Source of the DNA: Tamarix chinensis | Lineage: Eukaryota; Streptophyta; Magnoliopsida; Caryophyllales; Tamaricaceae | DNA: 64,000 nucleotides | Assembly: GCA_030549775.1 (NCBI GenBank) | Contig: CM060176.1 | Location: 97,703,815 to 97,767,814, forward strand | Reading direction: 5' to 3' | In this document: positions 12,730 through 24,455 of the stretch, in pieces | Layout: each line of letters opens with the position of its first letter | How positions within the stretch are numbered: position 1 is the stretch's first letter | Program-made: the position numbers and the translations under genes | Notes under the pieces: generated by a model | Told to the model about the DNA's origin: nothing | Databases searched by the model: none | The model's input: the letters and a program-made list of their open reading frames with translations, nothing else

Positions 12730-13893
12730 TCTCTCCGTTTCACAATATAAGCCACTTTTTCTTCCAGAGATTGTTTCAAAATATAAGTAGAAACTCATAC
12801 ATATTAAATGCTACATTTCCTACTATACTATGTATTCTCTCCTTCATTAAACAATGATCAAGTTATCAAAAGAGTATTTATATGAGTGTATATGAACCAT
12901 CTTAGGCATTTTATTTCCTCATTTTCTTTCTTGAAGTGCAGCGAGGCCTTGATTTCCTGGAAAAAGATTTGTGTGCTGAAAGAAAAAGGGGATTTAGGCC
13001 TTCAAGATAAGTCCAGCTGGTATAGGTGGCAATGGGAAGGTACCTATGGCAACTGATTCACCACAACGAATATGGATTCGATGGGTCCACGGAGTCTATC
13101 TCCATAAGACTTCTTTGATAGCTTATTCTCCTAAAGCTTACCATTTCTGTCAGAACTATTAGAAGCTTACAAGATGAGGCACCACTACGACATTTACAGA
13201 TGAGAGGATGTGAGAAATATGGAAAATATCATACACAAGAGGCATATGAGCTGTTGAGACCAAGATCGGGCAGGGCTGCTACTTGTTTGGAGCAATGCAG
13301 GGCTGCCGAGACAAAAACTTGTAGTGTGGATGTTGTGCCATCAGGCTATCCTAACTGAGGATAAGCTCTTTAGATGGCATGAGGTTGAAAATGCTAGATG
13401 CAGTACCTGTGATTTTGCTGTGGAAGATCAAGACCATGTGACTGCTACTTGTCCAATAGCCCAGACTTGCTGGTTTATGGTTCTCAACTGGATGAAGGTT
13501 GCCCTTACGCCCCATAGCTGGCAACAGCTCATCCAATGGCTGATAGGTGTAACAGGGAGAAGATGAGGGACATATGCTGTACTGTGCATAGTTGCAACAG
13601 GGTTGATATATAGACTGTGGAAGAACAGAAACCTTACTGTTTTTCGGTCTACAACCATTCTGCCTAAAATCTAAGTCAAGGAGCTTGTAAAGGAGACCTT
13701 TGTCTGAATAGAGGAAAAAGCTTGGTTTAGGAGGTATAAGGGTTGTTTGACAAAATTAGATAGATTATGAGTAATCGGTTTTAATGTACATATTGCTCTT
13801 GGTATTAATAAAATTCATTATTAATTACCAAAAAAAATAATTATTCCTTAATCAATGTGCCAAAACTAAAAGTGACCATGGAGGGAGCATTAA
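12730..13893. mobile_element. Stowaway-like MITE interrupted by a LINE fragment
   Basis: The left end CTCTCTCCGTTTCACAATAT continues with AAGCCACTTTTT. The right end, read on the minus strand, is CTCCCTCCATGGTCACTTTT. These are the CTCCCTCCGT-type inverted ends of plant Stowaway (Tc1/mariner) MITEs. Such elements are usually 100-300 bp; the extra length is the LINE piece inside. The bases next to both ends are CA, perhaps a mutated TA duplication. Confidence 0.55.
12930..13838 (+). pseudogene. L1-type LINE 3' fragment (end of reverse transcriptase ORF, zf-RVT domain)
   Basis: On the plus strand, CSEALISWKKICVLKEKGDL then GLQDKSSWY matches the end of plant L1 ORF2 (typical WxxVCxPKxxGGLGL). 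It is followed at 13,324-13,563 by a zf-RVT zinc domain: LCHQAILTEDKLFRW, then CSTCDF, DHVTATCPIAQTCW. Stops separate the pieces. The fragment ends in AATAAA-like sequence and a short A run near 13,830, as a 5'-truncated LINE copy does. It lies antisense to NRPA1, inside the Stowaway-like MITE. Confidence 0.75.
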
Positions 13894-14918
13894 TTATTAT
13901 GCTAACAATACTAACAGTAAGTAGTTTTTTCTTTTTATGATTGTACTTGTTGAAATTTCATATTGTTGAAACAAACTATGATGGTCTCAGTTCATATTAC
14001 GTATAATAACAATAATATTATTTCTTTCTCAAACCTCTATAAAACTACAATCACATCGGTTTTGTTGTGAGACTTGACAATGATAGAATCATGGATATTT
14101 TCACTTATGGCTTCTAGAAATTGGAATTTCAATTTGAATAACCAGCCTCGTCTTTGGGTTGCTTTTGACAATCTGGTGGCATACTATGTAAACCCTTGTT
14201 AAGAACTACTTAAAAGGGTAGTTTTAGTCAAAAAGAATTAAGCTGGAAGTTTATAAAAATAAAAATAAATTGTTTTTTGGATAACTCTTTTTTTTAGTAG
14301 TTCCAAACAAGGCGTAAAACAATGAATATGCGATTAACAAATTTAACTCAAAAAATTATAAATTGAGCCACAGCAATCGACTTACTAATTTTTTCCCCAA
14401 CAGGCTCATGCCCAACCTCAACCTCAAATATATATGAGTAGTAATTCACTAGATTGACGAAGCTAAAGATTGAATCAAGTTTATGATAGACTCTTTGAAG
14501 GTGAGAAATATGAAGATTGGGAAAAAAGACACTGGTTGGGGCGCATAACCAGTGACGAAGGGGTAGTGCAGCAGGTTGCGGCGTAAGGTGGATGACAGGC
14601 AACAATCATCAAAGACATTGCGTCGTTTCTCTACCTATGACTATGCCTATCCCTCCCATCGTAACTGCGATCATCGACACTGATAGCTTAGCTCACTCAC
14701 CACCATTAGAATTAGAGTTGAGTGTGACATATTACAAGTAAAGATAGGCGCTTTAACTTTTGGGCCTTAGGCAGGTACAATTTACGAATCAAAATACTGT
14801 AAGCTGGGTAAGCAAAACCAATGGTAGATCGAACAACACAAATTGAAAACAAAATCAATGCAAACTAAATCACGGATATTTAATCAACAAGACAAAGCAA
14901 GTAATTGCAGAATTTTAC

Positions 14919-15290
14919 CTCAAGATATCTGGGTGGAAAAATGAAACGGCGGAAACCAGATACGACTAAAGCGGCGGCGATATGGGCAGCAGAGCGAGAA
15001 ACGAAGGAGAAGAAGGTGAGCTGGTGCAGTTCGACAACTCAATTGAGTCACTTTAGAGTTTCGACGAGCTAGAGTGAAGGAACAGGTAATGGAAAGACGG
15101 ATGGATGTATTAAGCGTACTTCCGGCGGAGCACTGCAGACGGAGCACTTCCGACGGTGATAACTGAGGAGAGGAATGGGCAGGTTCGCCGACAGCCGTTG
15201 CTTGAGTTGAGGGTGTCTCGGTTCAGTACTTCGGAAGGCGGAAGCTAATGGGAAAAACCAGACGAAGACGAACACGCCGCGGCCCTAATA
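14919..15290 (-). other. NRPA1: Probable NRPA1 5' UTR exon
   Basis: GC-richer stretch on the minus strand ending in the donor CTTGAG/GTAAAA at 14,919, upstream of the start exon at 12,454. Open frames in it stop before or at the donor (TGA at 14,920), so it is likely untranslated. The upper limit is a guess based on where GC content falls and a TATA-like run begins. Confidence 0.45.
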
Positions 15291-15333
15291 AGTCTTTAGT
15301 TAAAATTTCAAAAAATTAATAATAATACATCTA

Positions 15334-15347
15334 CATAATATATATAC
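15334..15347 (-). promoter_or_regulatory. TATA-like element upstream of NRPA1
   Basis: GTATATATATTATG on the minus strand lies about 50 bp upstream of the GC-rich start of the presumed NRPA1 leader. The leader begins with GGGCC and an AGGGCC word of the kind seen in plant ribosome-biogenesis promoters. Assignment is by position only. Confidence 0.35.
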
Positions 15348-15689
15348 TATTTGGGGGGTGGGGGTCGCGACCCGACTATACCCACCCCAGCCGAAACAAA
15401 TTCCGAAAATAAGTTTGGGATATCGTTATCTACACACTTATTTTTTTAAGTTGATATTTGTTAAAAGGCTAAAAAAAATTATCATTATATCCTTTTTATA
15501 ACTATACATTCAGCAAACTAAATTCTCTTTTTTTTTGTTCTCTTCTCCTCAAATAATTACACAAAATTAAATTTTGATAATATTGAATACAATGAATAGA
15601 AATGAAGATTATAATTCTAACGAATTTTTCAACAAAAATGAATTAGAATAAATAATGATAAGTTAAAAAAAATTACGTAATTTTTGCAC

Positions 15690-15905
15690 GTGATGGGTGA
15701 CTTACGCATTTGATATCACATATGACGGACAAATCATCCGTCACAAAATATCATAAATGAGTAATTCACCTGCCAAAAGTGATGATCGACAGAAAAGTCG
15801 CCTGTCGGAAATAATAGTTGGCAGGCAAGTCACCCACCAGAAAGGCTTAGTGATGGACAACTCACCGTTTCTAAGTAAATCTAACGGGCAACTTACACGT
15901 CAACT
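15690..15905. repeat. Left subterminal array of GGGTGAnTnACCC-like motifs
   Basis: Short related words recur in both orientations: GATGGGTGACTTACGCAT, GACGGACAAATCATCCGTC, GAGTAATTCACCTGCC, GGCAGGCAAGTCACCCACC, GATGGACAACTCACCG and CGGGCAACTTACACGTC. Most are a near-palindrome with a TGA/TCA or CAA centre. The same kind of motif recurs at the right end of the MULE, suggesting subterminal binding sites. Confidence 0.5.
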
Positions 15906-15984
15906 TACCCTTTTTCAAAAATTATTTTTATTTATTTTTTATATTTATGTACTAAAAATGTCATATTTTGAATATTATTTATAG

Positions 15985-17710
15985 AAATCAGATTCAATTA
16001 ATATTGATTGGAGTGGATTATTTGTAATAGATGAGATTTTTAATGATCAAGAGTCATTAATTGGTTGGGTTAAAGAAATTGGAATGCCACATAATATGGT
16101 TTTCAATATCAAGAGATCAAAAAAATGTAGGGTATGGATTTATTGTGAAAGAAAAAGTACTTATAGAAGACAACCTTCAGTTAATCCGAAAAGTGTTCAA
16201 TCTAGTGGCTGTGAATTTAGGATTCGTGGAAGGAAATATGTTTGTGGTGGTTGGAAACTAGTGGTATAATGTGGAATGCATAATCATAGATTGGGTACGT
16301 ATTTGCAGAGGCATTCAGTTGATTGTCGGTTATCTTCAAAAGAATGCAGGTTGGTGACTGAGCTAACACAAATAAATGTCAAAACTATGGGAGATTATCA
16401 ACAAGTTAAAACGGGGTGATAGTGATAATACCGCAACACTTAGAACAATCTATAATGCTAGGCATAAGTTCAAGGTTCAGAGTTTGATGGGAGGTATAGT
16501 CATATAACAGGTATTGCACTTCATGGAAAAAAAATGAATACCGTTCATGGCATCATAGGTTGTCCGACTCTAATGTGGTTAGTGATATTGTATTTACGCA
16601 CCCAGATTCTATTGCTTTGTTGCATGTGTTTCCATATGTCATTTGTTTGGATTGCACGTACAAAACTAATAAGTACAACCTTCCTTTCTTGGAGGTCGTT
16701 AGTTGTGTGTCTAGTGATAAGAATTTTACTATTGCCTTAGCATTTATGACGAAGGAAAAGAAAGATAACTGTGAATGGGTGTTTGATAAGGTAAAGAGAT
16801 TGATGGAGCCCATGAACCAAATGTGGTGATCGTTAATAAGGAACTGAGATTGATACAAACTATACCAAAAGTCTTTCTGAATGCAGTGCCCTTCTTGTGT
16901 AGATGGAACATTAGTAAGAATGTCTTGTCACGTGTTCCAAAGAAGTTAGGAAACATAGTATTGGGATAAAGTTTTCTAGGATTTTGGAGAAAGATTGTAC
17001 AAGTCACTACAATTGAGACATTTAAGAATGAGCTTCTACTAATGGGTAACAAATGGAGTAGATTTCCACATTTTTACAATATGCGTATGATACCTGGTTG
17101 AATACATATAAGGAGAGGTTTTTTTCAGTGTGGATTGACAAAATTATTCACTTTGACATTCATACGACCAATAGGTATAGCATATTTATTGTAAATATTC
17201 TGTTTATATTAACTTATTAAATATGTAACAATTAACCATTACTTCTTTTTTTTTAAATTCATATTCTAGGGTGAAAAGTAAACATGGAAAGCTAAAGAAA
17301 TATATAGCATCATCACATATGAGTTCTCACACATTATGCCCGACGATCGATACACTAATAAGACTCCAAATTAATGAAGTGAAAAAAAAATGACATATTC
17401 TACATGAGCTCACGTATGTTGTTCTACATTACTCTACAAATGACATATTGTTCAATGAGCTCACGTATGTTGTATGTTGCAGAGCATTAGATTTGATAGT
17501 AGAGAAGAGTAAGAGGTCTAATATGGTTGGTCTTGAATCTTTCAGATGTGGTTGTTACCTGAGGGAAGAGGTTGACACATGGTTTATCGTGTGCACACAA
17601 GATTTTTTATTACAAATAAGATCATCAACCTATTCCGGTATTAGCAGTGCAGAAATTATGGAATACTTTTACTCTTGTCAGACCATAAGAAAAAAGGTTT
17701 GCATTAGATG
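15985..17710 (+). pseudogene. MULE transposase (FAR1-type DNA-binding, MULE DDE, SWIM-like end), disrupted
   Basis: The DNA-binding part reads FVIDEIFNDQESLIGWVKEI, then SSGCEFRIRGRKYVCGGWKL and CGMHNH, the FAR1/MULE N-terminal zinc region. Near 16,440 TATLRTIYNARHKF fits the linker. The MULE core at 16,560-16,900 has ICLDCTYKTNKYNLPFLEVV, FTIALAFMTKEKKDNCEWVF, and, after a frameshift near 16,810, VIVNKELRL and FLCRWNISKNVL. The usual second catalytic Asp (VTDREL) is Asn here. At 17,470 ALDLIVEKSKRSNMVGLESF with CGCYLRE matches the SWIM-like end. Several stops and frameshifts make it inactive. Confidence 0.85.
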
Positions 17711-17729
17711 ATTTAATTATTGATCAAAC

Positions 17730-18268
17730 CATACATCCATTTGCTTCTAACATTATGTCTAAGGTGCAAATGATAATTAACCAATCGCCATCATGTCTGC
17801 GCTACCAATCGCCATAGTACTAGGAGGAATCATAGACTCATCCATGATTTTTTGTGGTCTTATGATATGGAGCCAATCATGCTCCCATGGGTGGAATGTT
17901 GGTTTGATGTTTTGATCGATGGAAGCTATGGGTTTAGAGCGATTACACTACAACTATTTAGCAAAGAATCGGAATGCTCAAACGTTAGAGCTACAATGTA
18001 TAGGGAATTGGTGATTCATGAAGAGTTATATGCCTTTATCGATCCTATTGCTGAAAATATGCAACGCTTGGTATATTGGAAGGGATAAGCTCCAATGAAG
18101 AAATGGTGGCATCAGCTTGACATTGGATTCCTTTTTGCGATAACGTACAATATCGTATTTGTTTGTTTGAGTATACATAGGTCGATTACTTGTTTACCGC
18201 ACAGAGCTCCACCTAATGGCAAACAACTTGATCAGATCATCACTATCTTATGTGTGAATAATTTGCCG
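17730..18268 (+). pseudogene. OTU-like cysteine protease region of the MULE, first part, catalytic Cys lost
   Basis: FLWSYDMEPIMLPWVECWFD is followed by VLIDGSYGFRAITLQLF, RATMYRELVIHEELY, then MKKWWHQLDIGFLFAITYN and CLSIHRSITCLPHRAPPN. This is the OTU fold seen after FAR1/MULE sequences in many plant genomes (usual motif DGNCGFRA, then KWxxxPDMGxxIAxxYN). Here the NC of DGNCGFRA is SY, so the nucleophilic Cys is missing. One stop lies after YWKG. The reading is cut at 18,268 by the solo LTR and resumes at 21,602. It may have been one protein with the transposase, since it follows in the same orientation; that is inference. Confidence 0.7.
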
Positions 18269-18273
18269 CACTA

Positions 18274-21200
18274 TGTAATACTCCCATTTTTACCACTTGT
18301 TTTTTTCTTTAAAAAGAGTTGATTGCGGAAGCTAAGCTAATAAAAAAACGTAGGGTGTTACCGCCACACTTAGTATAAGTCTGGTTCCTCTACCTTTCTT
18401 ACACTAAGTGTTAAGGCTAAAACATTTATCCACTTAAATTAAGAATAACAATAGATAAGAATAAGAGAAAGGTTTCATTATAACATTAAATTGTTCTAAC
18501 AACACAAGATTAAACAAAGGAGTTACAACTGACAAAGGAAAGAAATACATAAGGGGACATAAGAGTTCAAACAATATCCATATCAAAAGATGCCGAAATG
18601 GACACCGGATAGTCCTAACTCTCAAACCCCACCAAAAGCCATCAAGGTGTACCCTCAAAGTACTCCTGCAAGGTAAAGGTTGCCCTTTGAATAGGTAGGG
18701 GACCATAAAACGGAACCCAACAGTACAACAGTGCTGCATAAACCAATATACAATATTAAACATGTAAATATTACATAGAGCACTTAGAAAGTAACCCAAG
18801 GTATCATGTCATAACATGTTAAATAGTACATACCATAGTGAAGTGTCACATTCATACCATAACTCATATCATGCCATATGCCACATGTCCATAGCAACAA
18901 ACTCAACCATATTACAAATATTTCATTAATCAAACTATACCGAGGGTGTTCCACGAAAAGAAAAATACCAAACCATAATTAAGGCCTTTCACAATAACCA
19001 CATCTATTTCACTTATAACATGATAAGAAAATCACCGAGACAATTACCAACAAATGCACCAAATCTAAATAGTGCATGAATGCAACTATCAAACCAACAT
19101 ACCAAAACCAAGTAGTGCGCAGAGGCAACTACCAAATCGATAAATCACAACAATCCATTTACATTCTTATGCAATATTTTTTCATATTTTATTTACTCGA
19201 GGGGATACAAATAAGAACCCGGAGACATAAAAGTACACCGGTCATACCGACACATTAAAGTAACACGGTATCCTCCCAACTTGTAACCTAGAGACATAAA
19301 AGTACTCTGGTCATATTGGTGCAACAAAGCAACGCAATATCCTCCCATACTAGGACACCTAATCCTTAAGTATTGATACCCGTAGGTTATCTATAGAGTA
19401 GGCTAGGGCCTTACTAGGGCATAACTGGCACACTAGAAAACCAAACAAATCGACGACTCCTACCTCGTCTCTAGGGTAGCTACCCCTAGAGAGAAACCAT
19501 TTTCAAATCTTGAAGTCTTCCACTTTAAATATTAATATCTTAATAAGGTGATCATAATATATCACATAATGCATAGTGATTCCAATTTCATTCTTAACCA
19601 TTTTTATTTTATTTACAATTATTCAAGTCAATCGTAAGGTCAACAATCCAAACCAAAATCAATGTTAACTCTAAGGTCAAACAAGGAATCCATTAAGGTC
19701 ATCTTATTCCAATTATTCACACTTTGAGGCATAATAAGTCATAAACGACCGAAATGCCATTATATGTTATTTACTCAATAGTTTTCCACTTTAATACCAA
19801 TTGTTATTAGAATTAAGCAAAATTCATGGTATGACTAAATAAAATTAAAATAGGTACATTAATATAGAATTAAAATTCTATAAATTTTCAGGAGTGAAAA
19901 GAATGCCATTTTGCCCCTAAAACAGAATTAAGCTCATTTAGCACATAAAACCGTAATCATGCATAATTATTTTAACACAAGCAATGCTATTATAATATGC
20001 TATCATACATATATTTAAAATACATAAATTTAACATATACTTGCATGAAAATACATGGTCACACTCTTATAGAAATTAATATCAATATATGGTGCATGCA
20101 TACCTTTTTATGAGATTACAAGAAAGCATAAATTACACTTAAGCATAACATAAGAATCTCCAAACATGCTATCACATGATTTTTATATATTTAGTAGGAG
20201 CATATGGGTTACTTATTTACAAGCACAAATAGAAAAATAACACAAAGAATTCTTGAAAGAATATCAACACCTTCGAAAGATGGAGACACAAGAGGAGAAG
20301 ACAATGGATGACAACTTCACAATTTAACAAAAAATATAACCTTCTTTACTTATTTAAAATTAAATAAAGGCTAGATAGAAGGAAATTTAGAAGCGAAAAA
20401 AAGAGAATAAGGATAAAGAGAGGAGGATGGGTCTTGGTTATAAGCTCAACAAAGCTTAAGAACACTTAGCAAAATTAACCAAAATGAAGAAAAAGGTGGG
20501 AGCAACCAAGAGGAGAAAATGAGAGAAATGATTAATGAAAACAAATAGCGACAAATGGGGTATAATTAGGGGATGGAGGGACTAAAAATATGCAGCCACA
20601 AAAGGGGGGGAGGTAGCTTGTTCAACACTTAAATGATAAAGGACAAGGTAGTTGAGTGTGTAAGGTGGTGGAGTGTAGTTAGGTTTAAATAAAGTTATGA
20701 AAACCAATCAATCAATCAAGTTATGGGGGAGATGATGGTGTGCAGGTCAAAAGTCAGCTTTAAGCATGTGGAATGCAAGTGAAGAAGGTTGAGTGCAAGA
20801 AAAGCTAAAGTGACACAACAAGCAAAGGTAGAAAATGTATAAAAGTAACTTTAACTCAAAATTTGGTTGAATGAATAAGACAATGGTCAACTTGATACAC
20901 AATCTAACTATGGAAGTTTAAGGAAGTAATTTCGTGCATGAATAGTATTTTTAGGATTTATATATTATTTTTAGTGGTGGAAAGATCAATAAAGAGGATA
21001 AAACTAATAAAAATAGCAAATAAGCTCATAAAATTATGAAAATTTATGAAAACCTTAAAATAGTATTTTAAACTCACATGTAAAAATTTATTAATTTAAA
21101 ACAAGGTTTGATATATAAAATATTGAAATTACGGTTAATTAACAAGCTTATAAGGTAATTACTAACATAAATACCAAAACTATTCTTAAAATCACGAAAC

Positions 21201-21596
21201 TTTCCAGATAATCTTATTTAACCATTTAAAACCTAAATATAATATTTCATAATTTTTAACACATATATGATATGATATTTGGCTAGCATACCTTAATTAT
21301 ATATTTTTCATATAAAATTCAAAAGGGATAACAAACACAAATAAAATTAAACCAAAATTTCTATATTTACATTTAAACACATTTAGGACCTAAATAAAAT
21401 TTTATAAGAATATTTTACAAATTTTAACATAAAAGTTCACATATATAAATAGTATTTTATAAACAAAGTACGCATAGCCGTAAAATAGCAATTACTACCG
21501 AATCACCCAAAACCATCTTGAGGCTATAAAATGTTCTAAAATAATTTATGTAATTAATTACACATAATTAGAACTAGTTAAAAATGGGTTATTACG
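18274..21596 (-). mobile_element. Solo LTR of a chromovirus-type Ty3/gypsy element (3.3 kb) inserted in the OTU region
   Basis: The insertion is flanked by a perfect 5-bp target duplication CACTA (18,269-18,273 and 21,597-21,601). Its ends are TGTAATACTCCC and GGGTTATTACG (the last base probably mutated from A). Read on the minus strand it carries modules shared with other LTRs here: the U5 stem-loop at 18,365-18,410, the GTACTCTGG/GGATTAGG-type block at 19,200-19,480 (as at 34,900-35,100), and a purine-rich tract on the plus strand near 20,270-20,540. No coding capacity is visible. Removing it rejoins OTU-like sequence. Confidence 0.85.
18365..18410 (-). other. U5 stem-loop of the solo LTR
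   Basis: On the minus strand CACTTAGTGTAAG pairs with CTTATACTAAGTG over 13 bp with one G-U pair. It is the same position and half-sequence as the stem-loops at 36,140 and 45,189, with changes on both arms that keep pairing. Confidence 0.6.
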
Positions 21597-21601
21597 CACT
21601 A

Positions 21602-21830
21602 CGTACCGATATGTAAGTTATTGCACTCAGATTTTTGTATATTGTATATATGTCTGACACTCATGTTATGATACTTTATACGCCTGTAGATAACTTTGAT
21701 GGAAAACGCAATATTACCACCTATATCTAATCAATGGTATAGATATGCTACTTTAATCATATTTGGATAGGATGAGTTATATCGTGATAGTATTCAGCTG
21801 TATCATAATTCAATGGCTATGGGTGTCCAC
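21602..21830 (+). pseudogene. Rest of the OTU-like region after the solo LTR
   Basis: Past the second CACTA the sequence reads, in broken frames, LPPISNQWYRYATLIIFG then DELYRDSIQLYHN. This resembles the segment after the OTU histidine in plant FAR1/OTU proteins (typical PPxxxxWxRY). Stops are frequent. Confidence 0.45.
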
Positions 21831-22099
21831 AAAGGGGGGACTTAGGTTGATGATCTGTGCTTAAAGTATTCTCCTAATACATATAACTTGTTGTACATTG
21901 GTTTATTACATTATTTTAAGTATTTTGCAACACATTGTAAAGACATTCATGGTATAACATAAAATTAAAATTAGCATATGTTAAATAAACTTGTTTTGAT
22001 AACACAGTCCTAACAAATAAAATTAAACCATACATAAAATAAAATAAAAATCTACTACATATCATCGTTAGGGTTTTGCTCAACCTCCTCCTCTTCACT

Positions 22100-24084
22100 A
22101 GAGGACAATATCAACCCACCCATGGCAAGGTACACTTCCTTCAGCCTATCAAAACCTTCATCTTTACCAGTTATACCATTCTTTTATTCTTTAAACCAGT
22201 AGCGGAATCCACCCATCAACTCATTATTTGTCTCTACATCTATCCTTATGTATGAGGCATCACTCGACCCTTGATCTACAGGTACAGGGTGAACTACTGG
22301 ATGCGTTTGAGGATGATACCAAGGAAGGCATTTAGCTGAGGCATCATGCTTATATGTTGAGTGATGAAAATTGGAACTGAGGTCTAGTCAGTGGTGTGGC
22401 CAAATGTTCCAAAATGATTACATAATTGGAGTAATCTGCCTTATATTTTTTAATGTTGGCAATCTGACAAAATCCATGTGCTAGAACGATAGGAGGAATT
22501 GGGATGAGCTTAGGATAGCCAAACTATCGAAAACTTGTTCTAGCATATAAGGCTTAACCAAATCCATAAAGTACAGGCCACCTTAGTACGTTGATTCACG
22601 ACGTTTCATACTCAGGTCTTGATTGAACAGTAAGAAGTCAACATACAAATACATGTACAACAAATTGGAATATCAATCATTTCAAGAAGTAAACAATTGA
22701 AAACTAGTTACAAAAAATTATTTTGCTAACCTGTTGTGCCCTCTAGGAATCTAATTGCCTCTTATACTGAGTCAGGCGATCCATAGACTTAAGTGGAATT
22801 ATCTGACGAGATGTGTCCCACCTCATAGTTGCAGTATTATATGAAGGATTATACGTACAAGAATAACTCCACCAAAAGCAGGGTCCATGCCTATGCACAA
22901 ATATAACACGCATATAACACAATTAAACTAACAATCAAACAACTTTTGTCATACCAAAAATAGAATAAACAATTTCCTCTAAAAGTGTAATGCAGCCACC
23001 AAGTTGCTTGCACCCAGTTCTAGATACTATATCAAGTTGCCTATACAAATAGGCTAAAGTCCCAACCTTAATGGCTCGATCACCTAATATATACAAATCA
23101 GCTACTAATCTAAGCACTAATAATGGAGTGTGGTTGCTGGACTTGTTAACAAAAATCATATAGGATAACAAGTACCGCATATAAAACCAGGCATAAGACT
23201 CACCATCCTCAACACGGTCAGACGTAAGCTTATAATAAATATCATCCAATGCGACTGCTTCCCTTCACAAAAGTATATCTAACCAACACATCGTGATCAC
23301 CCCACATCTCAGCGAGAAGCTCTATAACATCACCAACACCAGGAAAATGCTCGCTAATACACTCATAGCCATGACAATTAAGATCTATAATGTAGATAAT
23401 GTCATGTAAAGTGATCGTCATCTCGTCGAATGGAAGCTGGAAGGTGTTGGTCTTGGGTTCCATATTTCAACAAAAGTAGAGATGAGCAAAGCATTGTGAT
23501 GGTTGAAGAAAGTGGAGCGTACATGTTTGAGGCCGGTGGTATTGATGTAGTCATATGCAATACCCATGCCATCATCGTTGCCAAGTAGTCTTCTCAAGTT
23601 TTTCGTTGTGGGCTGAACCCTCAACACAGGACGTGGTTCCTACAATAAAATCAATATTAGAATAATAAATTACATCAGCATCATTCCATAATAAAATTAT
23701 AGAAACCAATATGTATACTAATATAAATTACATTAGCATCATTCCATATAGTGTATGCTATATGGGCCTTAAAACTAGTCATAAGATTAGGAATGAGTGG
23801 ACCCACACCAGTAGGCCCAGTAAATCTCCAACCGTCTTTGATGATGACGATGAAATAGAACCAACTACGTGGCTGGATATGCTAGTCTTGACAAAAGCTC
23901 CCATGCTGGGATGATCATACTCATCTTCAAAGGAAACATGATCTCTATCTGTAGTATGTTGAGCTTTGCCACACTCCATCACCACATGTGCTCTAGCATT
24001 GGTGGTGACTATCTTCTTTGCCACTCTAGTCATAGCAGGAGTAACATTTCTTAGATTTTTTCCTCTACCTCCTCTACCAGCCAT
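22100..24084 (-). pseudogene. Plant mobile domain (PMD, MAIN-like) gene carried antisense in the MULE, frameshifted
   Basis: The PMD family includes MAIN/MAIL proteins and many transposon-borne relatives. The start at 24,084 gives MAGRGGRGKNLRNVTPAMTR and an acidic/Ser-rich leader, with a likely donor near 23,812. From 23,640 follow NTTGLKHVRSTFFNHHNALL and ISTFVEIW, then in another frame PKTNTFQLPFDEMTITLHDI, a PMD hallmark. After a second frameshift near 23,250 come AWFYMRYLLSYMIF and GTLAYLYRQLDIVSR, and exons near 22,850 (PLKSMDRLTQY) and 22,580 (YFMDLVKPYMLEQV). Two frameshifts and stops indicate a dead copy. The antisense layout with a MULE transposase suggests capture and carriage by the element. 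Confidence 0.8.
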
Positions 24085-24144
24085 ATGCCAATAATAACAA
24101 AAAAAAACATCATTAAATATTATGCATTATCCCATCAATGATTT

Positions 24145-24257
24145 AGAGTTTAGGGTTTAGGGTTAGAGTTGGGTTTTAGGGTTTATGGTTTATGGTTAGG
24201 GGTTAGGGTTAAAGGGTTATGGGTTAAGCTTTAGGGTTATGGGTTAAGGGTTAAAAG
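24145..24257. repeat. Degenerate telomere-like (TTTAGGG) repeat
   Basis: About 113 bp of GTTTAGGGTTTAGGGTTAG-type sequence with variants TTATGGG and TTAAGGG. It lies about 60 bp upstream of the PMD start codon, inside the MULE. Its short length and position exclude a chromosome end. On the gene's strand it reads as AAACCCTAA telo-box words. Confidence 0.75.
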
Positions 24258-24259
24258 GC

Positions 24260-24455
24260 TTCTAACGTGTGAGATACCCATTTGGAGCAACATTTCACGC
24301 GTGTTCTATCTGTTGGTGGTCGTGGATGACGGGTGAAATACCCGCTGAAAATTGTGTGTGATGGGCGAATCATCTACCATTCGTTTTTCCTAACGGGTGA
24401 GTTACTTGGTAGATTGTGGCTTTGACGAGTGAATCACCCATCGACCACTATTTCG
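24260..24455. repeat. Right subterminal array of GGGTGAnTnACCC-like motifs
   Basis: Words include GTGTGAGATACCCATT, GACGGGTGAAATACCCG, GATGGGCGAATCATCTACC, AACGGGTGAGTTACTTGG and GACGAGTGAATCACCCATCG. They are near-palindromes of the same design as those at 15,690-15,905, mirrored at the other end of the MULE. Confidence 0.5.

Noticed and set aside
14348..14605. Minus-strand 85-codon frame upstream of the NRPA1 start exon
   Set aside because: It lies in the first intron, and no family or suitable splice phase was found.
24145..24257. True telomere or chromosome end
   Set aside because: Only 113 bp, degenerate, and flanked on both sides by parts of the same MULE.
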